Assembly (NCBI RefSeq): GCF_019175385.1
Contig: NC_083344.1
Coordinates: 56,668,782 to 56,732,781, forward strand
Direction of reading: 5' to 3'
Length of the DNA: 64,000 nucleotides
Origin: Lycium barbarum
Taxonomy: Eukaryota; Streptophyta; Magnoliopsida; Solanales; Solanaceae
Below are positions 19,575 through 32,073 of this stretch, piece by piece (the first letter of the stretch is position 1; every line of letters starts with the position of its first letter). A program made the translations under genes and the position numbers. Below the pieces are notes generated by a model. That model did no database searches. It was given only the letters and a program-made list of their open reading frames with translations, and was not told the DNA's origin.

Positions 19575-20198
19575 CTTAATGCCGATATTTTTCGCGTCCA
19601 TTTCCTCGTATGACCTTTATTACATGCTCTGGGGCAAGTGGAAGCCTTACAGATTCCGGGACATTTTCGTAACCCGTCCTTGCCTTTATAATTACCGTTT
19701 TACCCTTCTTGACCCCCAACCTTCACTTTTCGTCCGCGTGCATAACTATCCCTCGTCCTGGATTCCCAGATTCCCGATAGTGGCGACCATACCTTGATCG
19801 CCACACAAAATTCTTAACCTTTCTGAAACAACGTATCTTACTTATTGCCTATTTACCGTATTTCCTTTCCATGCTTCTTCCTGTGGGGCGTACCCGTACT
19901 GGCAGAACCTCCTTTCCCGTTCCTATTATTCAAAATCTGTATGCGGCCAATGTCATCAATGCCTCAGAGAACGTACGACTATATGGCACATCCCCGCCAT
20001 CCAGTACTTCCAGTTCAGGTAGCAGAACAATTACGTCAGAGCTTACCTTTGTAACTTGCCATCTCGTCACTTGTCTTCTTTCGTCACCATTAAGCGTCTG
20101 CGAAAATCGACGATTAGTATAACGAATCTTATTTCCTATGACTTGGCTCTATCGCACAATCTAAGACAGAAAGAAGGTCAACATTTCCTAGATGCCCC
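19575..20198 (-). other. Non-coding interior of element B, 5' half
   Basis: Lies between the leader stem-loop and the 5S-like segment. No open frame with protein character. It aligns in patches with 48056-48663 of element D, so B and D share an interior family. Confidence 0.6.
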
Positions 20199-20253
20199 GC
20201 AGCCTCCTGTTTATAAATGTGGCCGGCTTCACACCCATAAACAGGACTCTACT
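20199..20253 (-). other. Leader stem-loop of element B
   Basis: On the minus strand a left arm with GTAGAGTCCTGTTTATGGG pairs with a right arm ATTTATAAACAGGAGGCTGC. It is the same stem as in elements A, C and D, with paired changes. It sits about 35 bases inside the primer binding site. Confidence 0.55.
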
Positions 20254-20288
20254 GGACACGACTTTGCAGACAACCCTTAGACCGACCT

Positions 20289-20300
20289 GCTCTGATACCA
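20289..20300 (-). other. Primer binding site of element B
   Basis: The minus strand reads TGGTATCAGAGC, three bases from the 5' LTR end (20304). Matches initiator Met tRNA. Confidence 0.92.
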
Positions 20301-20303
20301 CTT

Positions 20304-23300
20304 TGTCACACCCCGACTGTACAAGGGTGTGATGGGCACCCGACCCCATATCTGGAGCCGAGCGAACCCGCTGACTCTTATTACATATGTAAACTCTTGA
20401 ATCAATTAAGAATAAAATACATAGTGAGCTGTTCCTTTTTTTTTTTTAAGTAAAGTCTATCGTCATATATGGCCCGTAACATGAAACATAATGACATATC
20501 GACGGGCGAAGCCATCTACAAGGCTGACACTCTGTACCCACGACTCTGTCTGCAAAGTCTCTAACATCAAACAAACATCATGGCTCTTATACTCTAACTC
20601 GGCAGCACTCCAGAACAAGTGGAGCCTGCCAACTCCGCTGGAACATCTTCTACGATAGCTGTGGCTCATCTGAGTGTACCTGCGCGGCATGAACGCAGCC
20701 CCCGAAGAAGAGGGGTCAGTACGAGTAATGTACTGAGTATGTAAAGCATGAATAGTAACATAATAAAGGAATATACAATATGAATAATAACGGAATAGAC
20801 ATATGGAGCTTATTCTGGGACAGATGTAACCTGTATATACGAATGCCTTTCTGCGGATGCCATGCATGCTTAGTTTCTTATTCAGAAAAATGGTGCTTCT
20901 TATTTACGTATACAGAAAATAGAACATTTCAGAAAACGGTGTTCTTTATTTACATTCACAGACGCCGAGTACATCGGCTCTCCCACCCCCCTCCCCAACA
21001 GTGTCCCAACATATTATATATATATATCACATATACAGACGCCGTATCCGGCTCTCCCATATCCCGCTTCCGGGCATCCCGCGTCCGGGACGAAATCCAG
21101 CTGAATCAGGTGGTGATATAACAGTGGCCCTTCCCCTTTTCCCCATATACATATACATATACATATTCACATTCATATGCATATGTCATACAATTGGCAT
21201 GCATGAGAGCCCAAGGAAAGCCATGTGTCCATCGGAGTGACGTAAGGTCGGTGACCTCCGATTACATTATGGAATAATCATGGTCACTTTGTCTCACCTT
21301 GAAGGAACGAGTATTTTAAGGCGAGACTACCAACGGAAAATAGCCTTAAGAGAGAGCATAGAATGCAATCATGGACATTATAACCGCCAACTCATATGCT
21401 TTGAAGTCTTTTAGAAACTAGTGTCATGGCTAAAGAATAGAATTGAGGTTCAAGAACTAGTATAACACTTTCACATTCACATTAGATTCTTAGCTCAAGA
21501 CTCTTAGTCATGGAATCATGCTTGTCGTACTTATCATAGGCATATCCTCTTTCTTAACATCATCATTATCATTATCATTATAGGAGTATTCTCGTTAGCA
21601 TAGTTACAGTACTTGTCATTCGGTGAACGGAATAAGGATCAAACGTTTTCTATGGATTCTGCTTCGAAATAGATCAAACGGAACAATAAGGAAAATCCGA
21701 GGACAATGGGCCCACCTCGGGTCAAATGAGGCGGCGTACCAAATTTACGTACATTACACTTCACGACGTCACTTGTGAGGGTTTTAGGGTAGTCGGATCT
21801 CATTGGTGCAATTTCTAGTTGTTTAGGTAGTTTCCCGACATTTGATAACATTTTGAATTCAATCTTATTGAATGAAAAAGGGCCAAATTCAATTTCGGAT
21901 TTCTAGGGATAGAATCGTCCCCGAGGCCCGTATCCAATCCTATTACATCTAAGACATGCCAAAGAAAGAAGGGTAAAGCCTTACATACCTTTTCCGCTCC
22001 TTATGCAACTCCAATTTCACGTTCCAAATCCGCCAAAATCTATAAATTGGTCATGTTTACCAAAACTTGATTAGAGCCTTTAGAAGTTGATTCTTTAAAG
22101 TAACACTTTGTCTGCCGAAATTTCGGCAGCATTTCCTCTGTAAATGCACCATCCCCGAGAATACGGCTCGGCCCCAAATCGACAACAACAATCCGGGAAT
22201 TTGACCCGGCCACAATATCAACAACAATGACAACAATCATACCAACAATTTCAATAATTTTACTCAAAACACCTTCTAACATTAATAACTCGTTTCACAT
22301 AATTCAACAGCGTTTTGTTTAGATTCCAACCAACTACCACAACATAATCCGCAACCTTCCAAATTAAATAAAACATCAATAACACATTTCTTACCTTTAA
22401 CTTCAAGAACCACATCAACAATCTACACATCGACGACTTCATTTCAAACTACCAAACCATCATTTTCATCATAGAATCCACATTAACAACAATTAGAATA
22501 TCAAATAAAATCAATTTACCATAGCTACCAAAACAGCCCCTTAGTCGGCCACAACTACATCATGCATATTTCCATGGATTTTCATTTTTTTCATGCATTA
22601 CAACAACAACCAACCTACTACATAAATTTAGTTCATTATACTTACATACAACAACACATACAAGGCCACACACACACCATGCTCGGCTACAACTTCAACA
22701 TCCATATTTTCTTATGAATTCTATTCTTTCCCACATACTACAACATACCAAACCATTCATAACATAATCAAGGAGATGAATTCTTACCTTTCCTTCACAA
22801 CTTCTCAACTTAGCTAAGGTTGGAGTTTTGCACCAAAGAGTAATTCTCTTGCTTCAACAATTATACCATGTTGGAGAGCATCTTTGAATTAGTAGAAATA
22901 CTATGAGAAATGAATTTTTGGGGCTAGAGTTTTTGTCTTCTCTTTCCCCTCCTTCTTGGCCGAATTGGCCCTTCCTCTTTCTCCTTCTTCTATATTTTTT
23001 TTTCCTTTCTCTACAACTTCCTGATTTAAAAAGATGACCTCTCCTAACTATATATATATATACTTGGCTTCTTCAAGCATGTGAGAAGCACATGCTCTCT
23101 TTATTCATTTATTCTTTTCTTCTTCTAGAGCTTTCATCCTTTTTCTTGAATTCTCTTAAATAAAGGATGACTTACTTGTTTCATTTTAGCCACCACTTCT
23201 TTATATATACACTTAGGCCCCTTAAGCAAGAATGTGGACACTTGGCCATCCTTTCTTTCTCTAGAGAATTCCCCCCCTTTGTTTTTGAATTTTTCTTAGA

Positions 23301-23574
23301 ATAAAAGAAGACCTAATATCTTACCATGTACACTTTGGTCCCTCAAGAACTTTCTTGAATACCTTGTGAAATTCCCATTTTGCCCCTCAACTTTCCTCAA
23401 TATTACCATTTACCATTTTGAAATTTCTCCTTTTTGCCCTTAACCTTTCTCAATATTTCCGTCCAATAATATTCATAACTAACTTGTGCACAAAAAAATT
23501 TTGTAAATGGTCTAGCCTTTAACTTTCCACGACGACTTTGAAATATCCAAACGTGCAAAATACGGGCTATAACA
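20304..23574 (-). repeat. 5' LTR of element B (right copy)
   Basis: 3271 bp, matching the left copy apart from about 30 substitutions and a few small indels (for example extra bases near 23371-23410). It is the promoter-bearing LTR for the minus strand. It ends ATAACA, followed by target duplication AGTTA. Confidence 0.95.
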
Positions 23575-23579
23575 AGTTA
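23575..23579. repeat. Target site duplication of element B, right copy
   Basis: AGTTA, identical to 14842-14846. Array sequence continues TTGATTATTGTGTTGC as in uninterrupted units. Confidence 0.95.
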
Positions 23580-24471
23580 TTGATTATTGTGTTGCTAGAT
23601 TCGGAAGAAAAGATAAGTTTAAAATGTACCTCTAGTAGTCCGAAAGATTAATTTTGGGTAGTTGTAATTGTTGGACTATTATAAGGTCATTTCGATGATG
23701 TGTTGTGGCTTTAAATTATTAGGAATAACTTGAATATGTCGTGGTCGTTATGTTGACTATTATTAAATGTTGTAACATGTGGACTGATTTGGAATGTTGT
23801 TCGGGCCGTTTCGAGGTGTTCTTGGATCTTGTTTTGACTAGTTCTTGACATGGTAACTTGGACATGTAGTTGTTGATGTCGTTATGGTTGTGAATTGGTT
23901 ATCTTGGATGTGAGGGAAGTGAGCGATATAGGGGAAATGCCGCCCAATTTTCTAGAAATGAGTTACTAATTTCGAAATACGTTTTAATTTTTTCCGTAGC
24001 TTAACTATAGTTCTTAACGTCATAATATATGTTGAGGTACTTCGGGCGGCGTATACATACTTGCTAACCCTTCTTTCTTTTGGGCATGATCTATGTGAGA
24101 CGAACAGACGACGAATGTATAAACTCCAAAGGAGCTCCTATTCTTAGAGACACTAGGATGGCTAATGTTCCTGATTTCCAGAAGCTATTTCAGTATGTCC
24201 GGATACGTGTCTATGATTCTTGAAGTTCAATTTGATATAATCCATAGTGATATTCGAGGGGTACTTGACATGACTGTTGTCTTTTATTCTCAAGTGTTAG
24301 CTCATTCTAATTATTCTATTGAGTCTCAGATGATGATTTAGTTTGCATATGGTTGCTCATTATTCTGCTCGTGCATACCGTTAATATATCTCTCACCGAG
24401 TCCCGGGCCGAGTATGTTTTCGTGCACAGTTTCACTGCAATGTTCACCGAGTCCCTCACTAGAGGGTCGGG

Positions 24472-24508
<37 letters not shown>

Positions 24509-24778
24509 ATATGATTGTAGCACCGAGTCCCATGATGGGCCGGGTATGGTATGTGTGCAGGTAGTATGCTACCTTGGCCTTACCGGCTAATTGGTATTAT
24601 CTGTGTGTAGGTAGTCCTTAGCAGAGTTTTAGATTTGGAGTGGTTCGCTCGGGTCTAGATTTGGGGCGTGATAAAACCCTTCCTTGGAGGACGTATAGAT
24701 GAAGAAGAACCAGCTACGGACCCTACGGGCACTCCCGCATAATATGACCTAACTGGCCAGCGGCATAACAAGCATCTG
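23580..24778 (+). repeat. Array unit 2, right part, with shortened spacer
   Basis: Completes unit 2 (2185 bp of LTR-like sequence once B is removed). The unit end is changed to GGGGCGTGATA (24673). Its spacer is only 105 bp because a 31-bp piece around GGCAGAACTATACC is lost; all other complete spacers are 136 bp. Confidence 0.88.
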
Positions 24779-25067
24779 TGTTATATTCTTTATTTTTGTA
24801 CGTTGAATTATTCGTAAGTTAATCGACATAAGTTCTAGGACAAGATTATTTTTGAGATATGAGACAAGGACTTTTAAATCCCGATTTTAATATTGCACAG
24901 TTTGCTAATTAAATACAATTAGTGGAGATATTAGTGGAGATCAAGGATTAATTAATAGCCATGATCAGATTATTAAGTGGGCCCCACTAAAATACATGGA
25001 CAATTGTGATTGGAGCACGGATGATGACATGCTAAAGTGGGCTGGCCACATGTGAAGTGGGTAGGTA

Positions 25068-25100
<33 letters not shown>

Positions 25101-27132
25101 TGATGACTAATTAGTAGTAATACACTTCATTTCGTCTTCTCTAATTCAATTGAAAGCAAGAACTAAACAGCCATGGCTTCTCACGGCTAACTCCAAGTGA
25201 TTGGAAGGGAAATTTACTGTTCTAGTTTCATTTTCTTGTTGAAATTAGGAGTTTGTAGCTTGTTCAATTTACCTTGTTCATAAGGCAAAAACGTTCCAGC
25301 CCTCTTCACGATAAAGTGAGCAGCAACTTTCTTATTCTTTTGAATTGAAGACCTTGTTCCTATGGGATAGGGAAGCCATGTTAGAATTTAAATTGAGGAA
25401 GAAGAAGTGATACAATTGGTGCAAGTGATTGTAGAATCTGTCCTAACTAATTTAAGGTAAGATTTTTTCTTCTTGTAATGTAGTTGGAGTTAATGATGTT
25501 GTAATGGAGAGATTAAATTGTATTAGACGAAATTGGAAGTAAGAAAATTGCATGATTATTGTTGACGTTGTAATTAGGCAGAATTGGAGTTGTCTCAATT
25601 TGATAATGGTGGATTACGTTTGATTGTTGTTGTGGTTATTGTTGTTATGGATTATGTGCTAAAAATGAAGGAATCTTGATATTTAAAGTTGTAGTTGTTT
25701 TATGAGATTGTTGAGACATGAATTGGATTAGGTGTTCATGAGGTTGTCGGGCTGTTCTTGTTGAGTTGAAGAATTAATGGTGTAGGTATAACTAAGTAAC
25801 TGTGTTGTTGTGGTTGATGGGCTGTTTGGGGCATGTTGTTGTTAAGTTATTGATGAGATTTGCTTGTATATCGATAATAGTTATTGATTCTTGCGTTGCT
25901 CGATTCGGAAGAAAAAATAAGTTTAAAATGTACCTCTAGTAGTCCGAAAGATTAATTTTGGGTAGTTGTAATTGTTGGACTATTATAAGGTCATTTCGAT
26001 GATGTGTTGTGGCTTTAAATCATGAGAAATAACTTGAATATGTCGTGGTCGTTATGTTGACAATTATTAAATGTTGTAACGTGCGGACTGATTTGGAATG
26101 TTGTACGGGCAGGTGTTCTTGGATCTTGTTTTGACTAGTTCTTGACATGGTAACTTGGACATGTAGTTGTTGATGTCGTTATGGTTGGGGTATAGTTCGC
26201 TTGGATGTGAGGGAAGTGAGTGATATAGGGGAAATGCCGCCCAATTTTCTAGAAATGAGTTACTATCTTCGAAATACGTTTTAAGTTTTTCCGTAGCTTA
26301 ACTATAGTTCGTAACATCTTAATATAGGTTGAGGTACTTCGGGCAGCGTTTACATACTTGCTAACCCTTCTTTCTTTTTTCCATGATCTATGTGAGACGA
26401 ACATACGACGAATGTATAAACTCCAAAGGAGCTCCTATTCTTAGAGACACTAGGATGGCTAATGTTCCTGATTTCCAGAAGCTATTTCAGTATGTCCTGA
26501 TACGTGTCTATGATTCTTGAAGTTCTATTTGATATAATCCATAGTGATATTCGAGGGGTACTTGACATGACTGTTGTCTTTTATTCTCAAGTGTTAGCTC
26601 ATTCTAATTATTCTATTGAGTCTCAGATGATGATTTAGTTTGCATATGGTTGCTCATTATTCTGCTCGTGCATGCCGTTAATATATCTCTCACCGAGTCC
26701 CGGGCCGAGTATGTTTTCGTGCACAGTTTCACTGCATTGTTCAGCGAGTCCCTCACTAGAGGGTCGGGTACGTATGTGTACAGGTATATATATATGATGA
26801 TATGATTATGGCACCGAGTCCCATGATGGGCCGGGTATGGTATGTGTGCAGGTAGTATGCTACCTTGGCCTTAGCAGCTTGTTGGTATTATCTATGTGTA
26901 GGTAGTCCTTAGCAAAGTTTCAGATTTGGAGTGGTTCACTCCGGTATAGTTTGGCACCGAGTGCCGGTCACGTCGCTTTAGATTTGGGGCGTGACAAAAC
27001 CCTTCCTTGGAGGACGTATAGATGAAGAAGAACCAGCTACGGACCCTATGGGCAGAACTATACATACACCGCCTCTTGACGGCCACTCCTGCATAATATG
27101 ACCTAAATGGCCAGCGGCATAACAAGCATCTG
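24779..27132 (+). repeat. Array unit 3 (complete)
   Basis: 2218-bp LTR-like part plus a 136-bp spacer (26997-27132). The TATA region is a (TA)13 run (25071-25098). It lost seven bases of GGCCGTTTCGAGG near 26110. The second microsatellite is short and interrupted (26785). It ends GTGACA at 26996. No coding sequence. Confidence 0.9.
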
Positions 27133-29474
27133 TGTTATATTCTTTATTTTTGTACGTTGAATTATTCGTAAGTTAATCGACATAAGTTCTAGGACAAGAT
27201 TATTTTTGAGATATGAGACAAGGACTTTTAAATCCCGATTTTAGTATTGCACAGTCTGCTAATTAAATACAATTAGTGGAGATATTAGTGTAGATCAAGG
27301 ATTAATTAATAGCCATGATCAGATTATTAAGTGGGCCCCACTAAAATACATGGACAGTTTTGATTGGAGCATGGATGATGGCATGCTAAAGTGGGCTGGC
27401 CACATGTCAAGTGGGTAGGCAGCATATATATATATATAAGTGATGACTAATTAGTAGTAATACACTTCATTTCATCTTCTCTAATTCAATTGAAAGCAAG
27501 AACTAAACAACCATGGCTTCTCACGACTAACTCCAAGTGATTGAAAGGGAAATTTAATGTTCTAGTTTCATTTTCTTGTTGAAATTAGGAGTATGTAGCA
27601 TGTTCAATTTACCTTGTTCATAAGGCAAAAACGTTCCAGCCCTCTCCTTGATAAAGTGAGCAGCAACTTTCTTATTCTTTTGAATTGAAGACCTTGTTCC
27701 TATGGGATGGGGAAGCCATGTTAGAATTTAAATTGAGGAAGAAGAAGTGATACAATTGGTGCAAGTGATTGTAAAATCTGTCCTAACTAATTTAAGGTAA
27801 GATTTCTTCTTCTTGTAATGTAGTTGGAGTTAATGATGTTGTAATGGAGAGATTAAATTGTATTAGACGAAATTGGAAGTAAGAAAATTGCATGATTATT
27901 GTTGACGTTGTAATTGGGCAGAATTGGAGTTGTCTTAATTTGATAATGGTGGATTAGGTTTGATTGTTGTTGTGGTTATTGTTGTTATGGATTATGTGTT
28001 AAAAATGAAGGAATCTTGATATTTAAAGTTGTAGTTGTTATATGAGATTGTTGAGACATGAATTGGATTAGGTGTTCATGAGGTTGTCGGGCTGTTCTTG
28101 TTGAGTTGAAGAATTAAAGGTGTAGGTATAACAAAGTAATTGTGTTGTTGTGGTTGATGGGCTGTTTGGGGCATGTTGTTGTTAAGTTACTAATGGTATT
28201 TTCTTGTATATGGATAATAGTTATTGATTGTTGCGTTGCTCGATTCGGAAGAAAATATAAGTTTAAAATGTACCTCTAGTAGTCCGAAAGATTAATTTTG
28301 GGTATTTGTAATTGTTGGACTATTATAAGGTCATTGCGATGATGTGTTGTGGCTTTATATCATTACGAATAACTTGAATATGTCGTGGTCGTTATGTTGA
28401 CTACTATTAAATGTTGTAACGTGTGGACTGATTTGGAATGTTGTACGGGCCGTTTCGAGGTGTTCTTGGATCGTGTTTTGACTAGTTCTTGACATGGTAA
28501 CTTGGACATGTAGTTGTTGATGTCGTTATGGTTGTGGTATAGTTAGCTTGGATGTGAGGGAAGTGAGCGATATACGGGAAATGCCGCCTAATTTTCTAGA
28601 AATGAGTTACTAACTTCGAAATACGTTTTAAGTTTTTCCGTAGCTTAACTGTAGTTCTTAACGTCTTAATATAGGTTGAGGTACTTCGGGAAGCGTATAC
28701 ATACTTGCTACCCCTTCTTTCTTTTTGGCATGATCTATGTGAGCCGAACAGACGACGAATGTATAAACTCCAAAGGAGCTCCTATTCTTAGAGACACTAG
28801 GATGGCTAATGTTCCTGATTTCCAGAAGCTATTTCAGTATATCCTGATACGTGTCTATGATTCTTGAAGTTCTATTTGATATAGTCCATAGTGATATTCG
28901 AGGGATACTTGACATGACTGTTGTCTTTTATTCTCAAGTGGTAGCTCATTCTAATTATTCTATTGAGTCTCAGATGATGATTTAGTTTGCATATGGTCGC
29001 TCATTATTCTGCTCGTGCATGCCGTTAATATATCTCTCACCGAGTCCAGGGCCGAGTATGTTTTCGTGCACAGTTTCACTGCATTGTTCACTGAGTCCCT
29101 CACGAGAGGGCAGGGTACGTATATATATATATATATATATGATATCATTATGGCACCGAGTCCCATGATGGGGCGGGTATGGTATGTGTGCTGGTTGTAA
29201 GCTACCTTTGCCTTACCGGCTTGTTGGTATTATCTGTGTGTAGGTAGTCCATAGCAGAGTTTCAGATTTGGATTGGTTCGCTCGGGTCTAGTTTGGCACC
29301 GAGAGCCGGTCACGTCGCTTTAGATTTGAGGCGTCACAAAACCCTTCATCGGAGGACGTATAGATGAAGAAGAACCAGCTACGGACCCTATGGGCAGAAC
29401 TATACCTACACCACCTCTCGATGGGCACTCCCGCAAAATATGACCTAACTGGCTAGCGGCATAACAAGCATCTG
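27133..29474 (+). repeat. Array unit 4 (complete)
   Basis: 2206-bp LTR-like part plus a 136-bp spacer (29339-29474). The TATA region is short (27425-27438). The unit end is changed to GTCACA (29338) and the spacer open frame has one changed codon before its TGA. Second (TA)n run near 29118. Confidence 0.9.
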
Positions 29475-31753
29475 TGTTATATTCTTTATTTTTGTACGTT
29501 GAATTATTCGTAAGTTAATCGACATAAGTTCTAGGACAAGATTATTTTTGAGATATGAGACAAGGACTTTCAAATCCCGATTTTAATATTGCACAGTCTG
29601 CTAATTAAATACAATTAGTGGAGATATTAGTGGAGATCAAGGATTAATTAATAGCCATGATCAGATTAATAAGTGGGCCCCACTAAAATACATGGACAAT
29701 TGTGATTGGAGCATGGATGATGGCATGCTAAAGTGGGTTGGCCACATGTCAAGTGGGTAGGCAGCATATTTATATATATAAGTGATGACTAATTAGTAGT
29801 AATACACTTCATTTCATCTTCTCTAATTCAATTGAAAGCAAGAACTAAACAGCCATGGCTTCTCACGGCTAACTCCAAGTGATTGGAAGGGAAATTTAAT
29901 GTTCTAGTTTCATTTTCTTGTTGAAATTAGAAGTATGTAGCATGTTCAATTTACCTTGTTCATAAGACAAAAACGTTCCAGCCCTCTCTTTGATAAAGTG
30001 AGCAACAACTTTCTTATTCTTTTGAATTGAAGACCTTGTTCCAATGGGATGGGGAAGCCATGTTAGAATTTAAACTGAGGAAGAAGAAGCGATACAATTG
30101 GTGCAAGTGATTGTAGAATCTGTCCTAACTAATTTAAGGTAAGATTTCTTCTTCTTGTAATGTAGTTGGAGTTAATGATGTTGTAATGGAGAGATTAAAT
30201 TGTATTAGACGAAATTGGAAGTAAGAAAATTGTATGATTATTGTTGACGTTGTAATTGGGCAGAATTAGAGTTGTCTTAATTTGATAATGGTGGATTTGG
30301 TTTGATTGTTGTTGTGGTTATTGTTGTTATGGATTATGTGTTAAAAATGAAGGAATCTTGATATTTAAAGTTGTAGTTGTTTTATGAGATTGTTGAGACA
30401 TGAATTGGATTAGGTGTTCATGAGGTTATCGGGCTGTTCTTGTTGAGTTGAAGAATTAAAGGTGTAGGTATAACTAAGTAATTGAGTTGTTGTGGTTGAT
30501 GGGCTGTTTGGGGCATGTTGTTGTTAAGTTATAGATGGGATTTGCTTGTATATGGATAATAGTTATTGATTGTTGCGTTGCTCGATTCGGAAGAAAAGAT
30601 AAGTTTAAAATGTACCTCTAGTAGTCCGAAAGATTAATTTTGGGTAGTTGTAATTGTTGGACTGTTATAAGGTCATTTCGATGATGTTTTGTGGCTTAAA
30701 TTATTAGGAATAACTTGAATATGTCGTGGTCGTTATGTTGACTATTATTAAATATTGTAACGTGTGGACTGATTTGGAATGTTGTACGGGCCGTTTCGAG
30801 GTGTTCTTGGATCTTGTTTTGACTAGTTCTTGACATGGTAACTTGGACATGTAGTTGTTGATGTCGTTATGGTTGTGGTATAGGTAGCTTGGATGTGAGG
30901 GAAGTGAGCGATATAGGGGAAATGCCGCCTAATTTTCTAGAAATGAGTTACTGACTTCGAAATACGTTTTAAGTTTTTCCGTAGCTTAACTATAGTTCTT
31001 AATGTCTTAATATAGGTTGAGGTACTTCGGGCAGCGTATACATACTTGCTAACCCTTCTTTCTTTTTGGCATGATCTATGTGAGACGAATGTATAAACTC
31101 TAAAGGAGCTCCTATTCGTAGAGACACTAGGATGGCTAATGTTCCTGATTTCCAGAAGCTATTTCAGTATGTCCTGATACGTGTCTATGATTGCTTGACA
31201 TGACTGTTGTCTTTTATTCTCAAGTGGTAGCTCATTCTAATTATTCTATTGAGTCTCAGATGATGATTTAGTTTGCATATGGTCGCTCATTATTCTGCTC
31301 GTGCATGCCGTTAATATATCTCTCACCGAGTCCCGGGCCGAGTTTGTTTTCGTGCACAGTTTCACTACATTGTTCACCGAGTACCTCACGAGAGGGTCGG
31401 GTACGTATATATATATGATGATATGATTATGGCACCGAGTCCCATGATGGGCCGGGTATGGTATGTGTGCAGGTTGTATGCTACCTTTGCCTTACCGGCT
31501 TGTTGGTATTATCTGTGTGTAGGTAGTCCTTAGCAGAGTTTCAGATTTGGAGTGGTTCGCTCGGGTCTAGTTTGGCACCGAGTGCCGGTCACGTCTCTCT
31601 AGATTTGGGGCGTGACAAAACCCTTCCTTGGAGGACGTATAGATGAAGAAGAACCAGCTACGGACCCTATGGGCAGAACTATACCTACACCACCTCTCGA
31701 CGGGCACTCCCGCATAATATGACCTAACTGGCCAGCGGCATAACAAGCTTCTG
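29475..31753 (+). repeat. Array unit 5 (complete, two small deletions)
   Basis: 2143-bp LTR-like part plus a 136-bp spacer (31618-31753). Near 31083 a 12-bp piece of the GACGAACAGACGACG stretch is gone, and near 31193 about 55 bp are missing between TGTCTATGATT and GCTTGACATG. TATA region at 29766-29781. Confidence 0.9.
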
Positions 31754-32030
31754 TGTTATATTCTTTATTTTTGTACGTTGAATTATTCGTAAGTTAATCG
31801 ACATAAGTTCTAGGACAAGATTATTTTTGAGCTATGAGACAAGGACTTTTAAATACCAATTTTAATATTGCACAGTCTGCTAATTAAACACAATTAGTGG
31901 AGATCAAGGATTAATTAATAGCCATGATCAGATTATTAAGTGGGCCCCACTAAAATACATGGACAATTGTGATTGGAGCATGGATGATGGCATGCAAAAG
32001 TGGGCTGGCCATATGTCAAGTGGGTAGGCA

Positions 32031-32073
<43 letters not shown>

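Larger units (their letters stand above)
14847..23574 (-). mobile_element. Element B: non-coding LTR retrotransposon (LARD-like)
   Basis: 8728 bp with LTRs of 3260 and 3271 bp, a 2197-bp interior, an AGTTA target duplication, a Met-tRNA primer binding site and a polypurine tract, all on the minus strand. No gag or pol motif can be read in any frame of the interior, so it must use proteins from another element. Long LTRs with a short non-coding interior match the large retrotransposon derivative (LARD) class. By eye the LTRs differ by about 1%. The interior shares leader, 5S-like segment and palindrome with element D, and its LTR is related to that of F. Confidence 0.92.
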
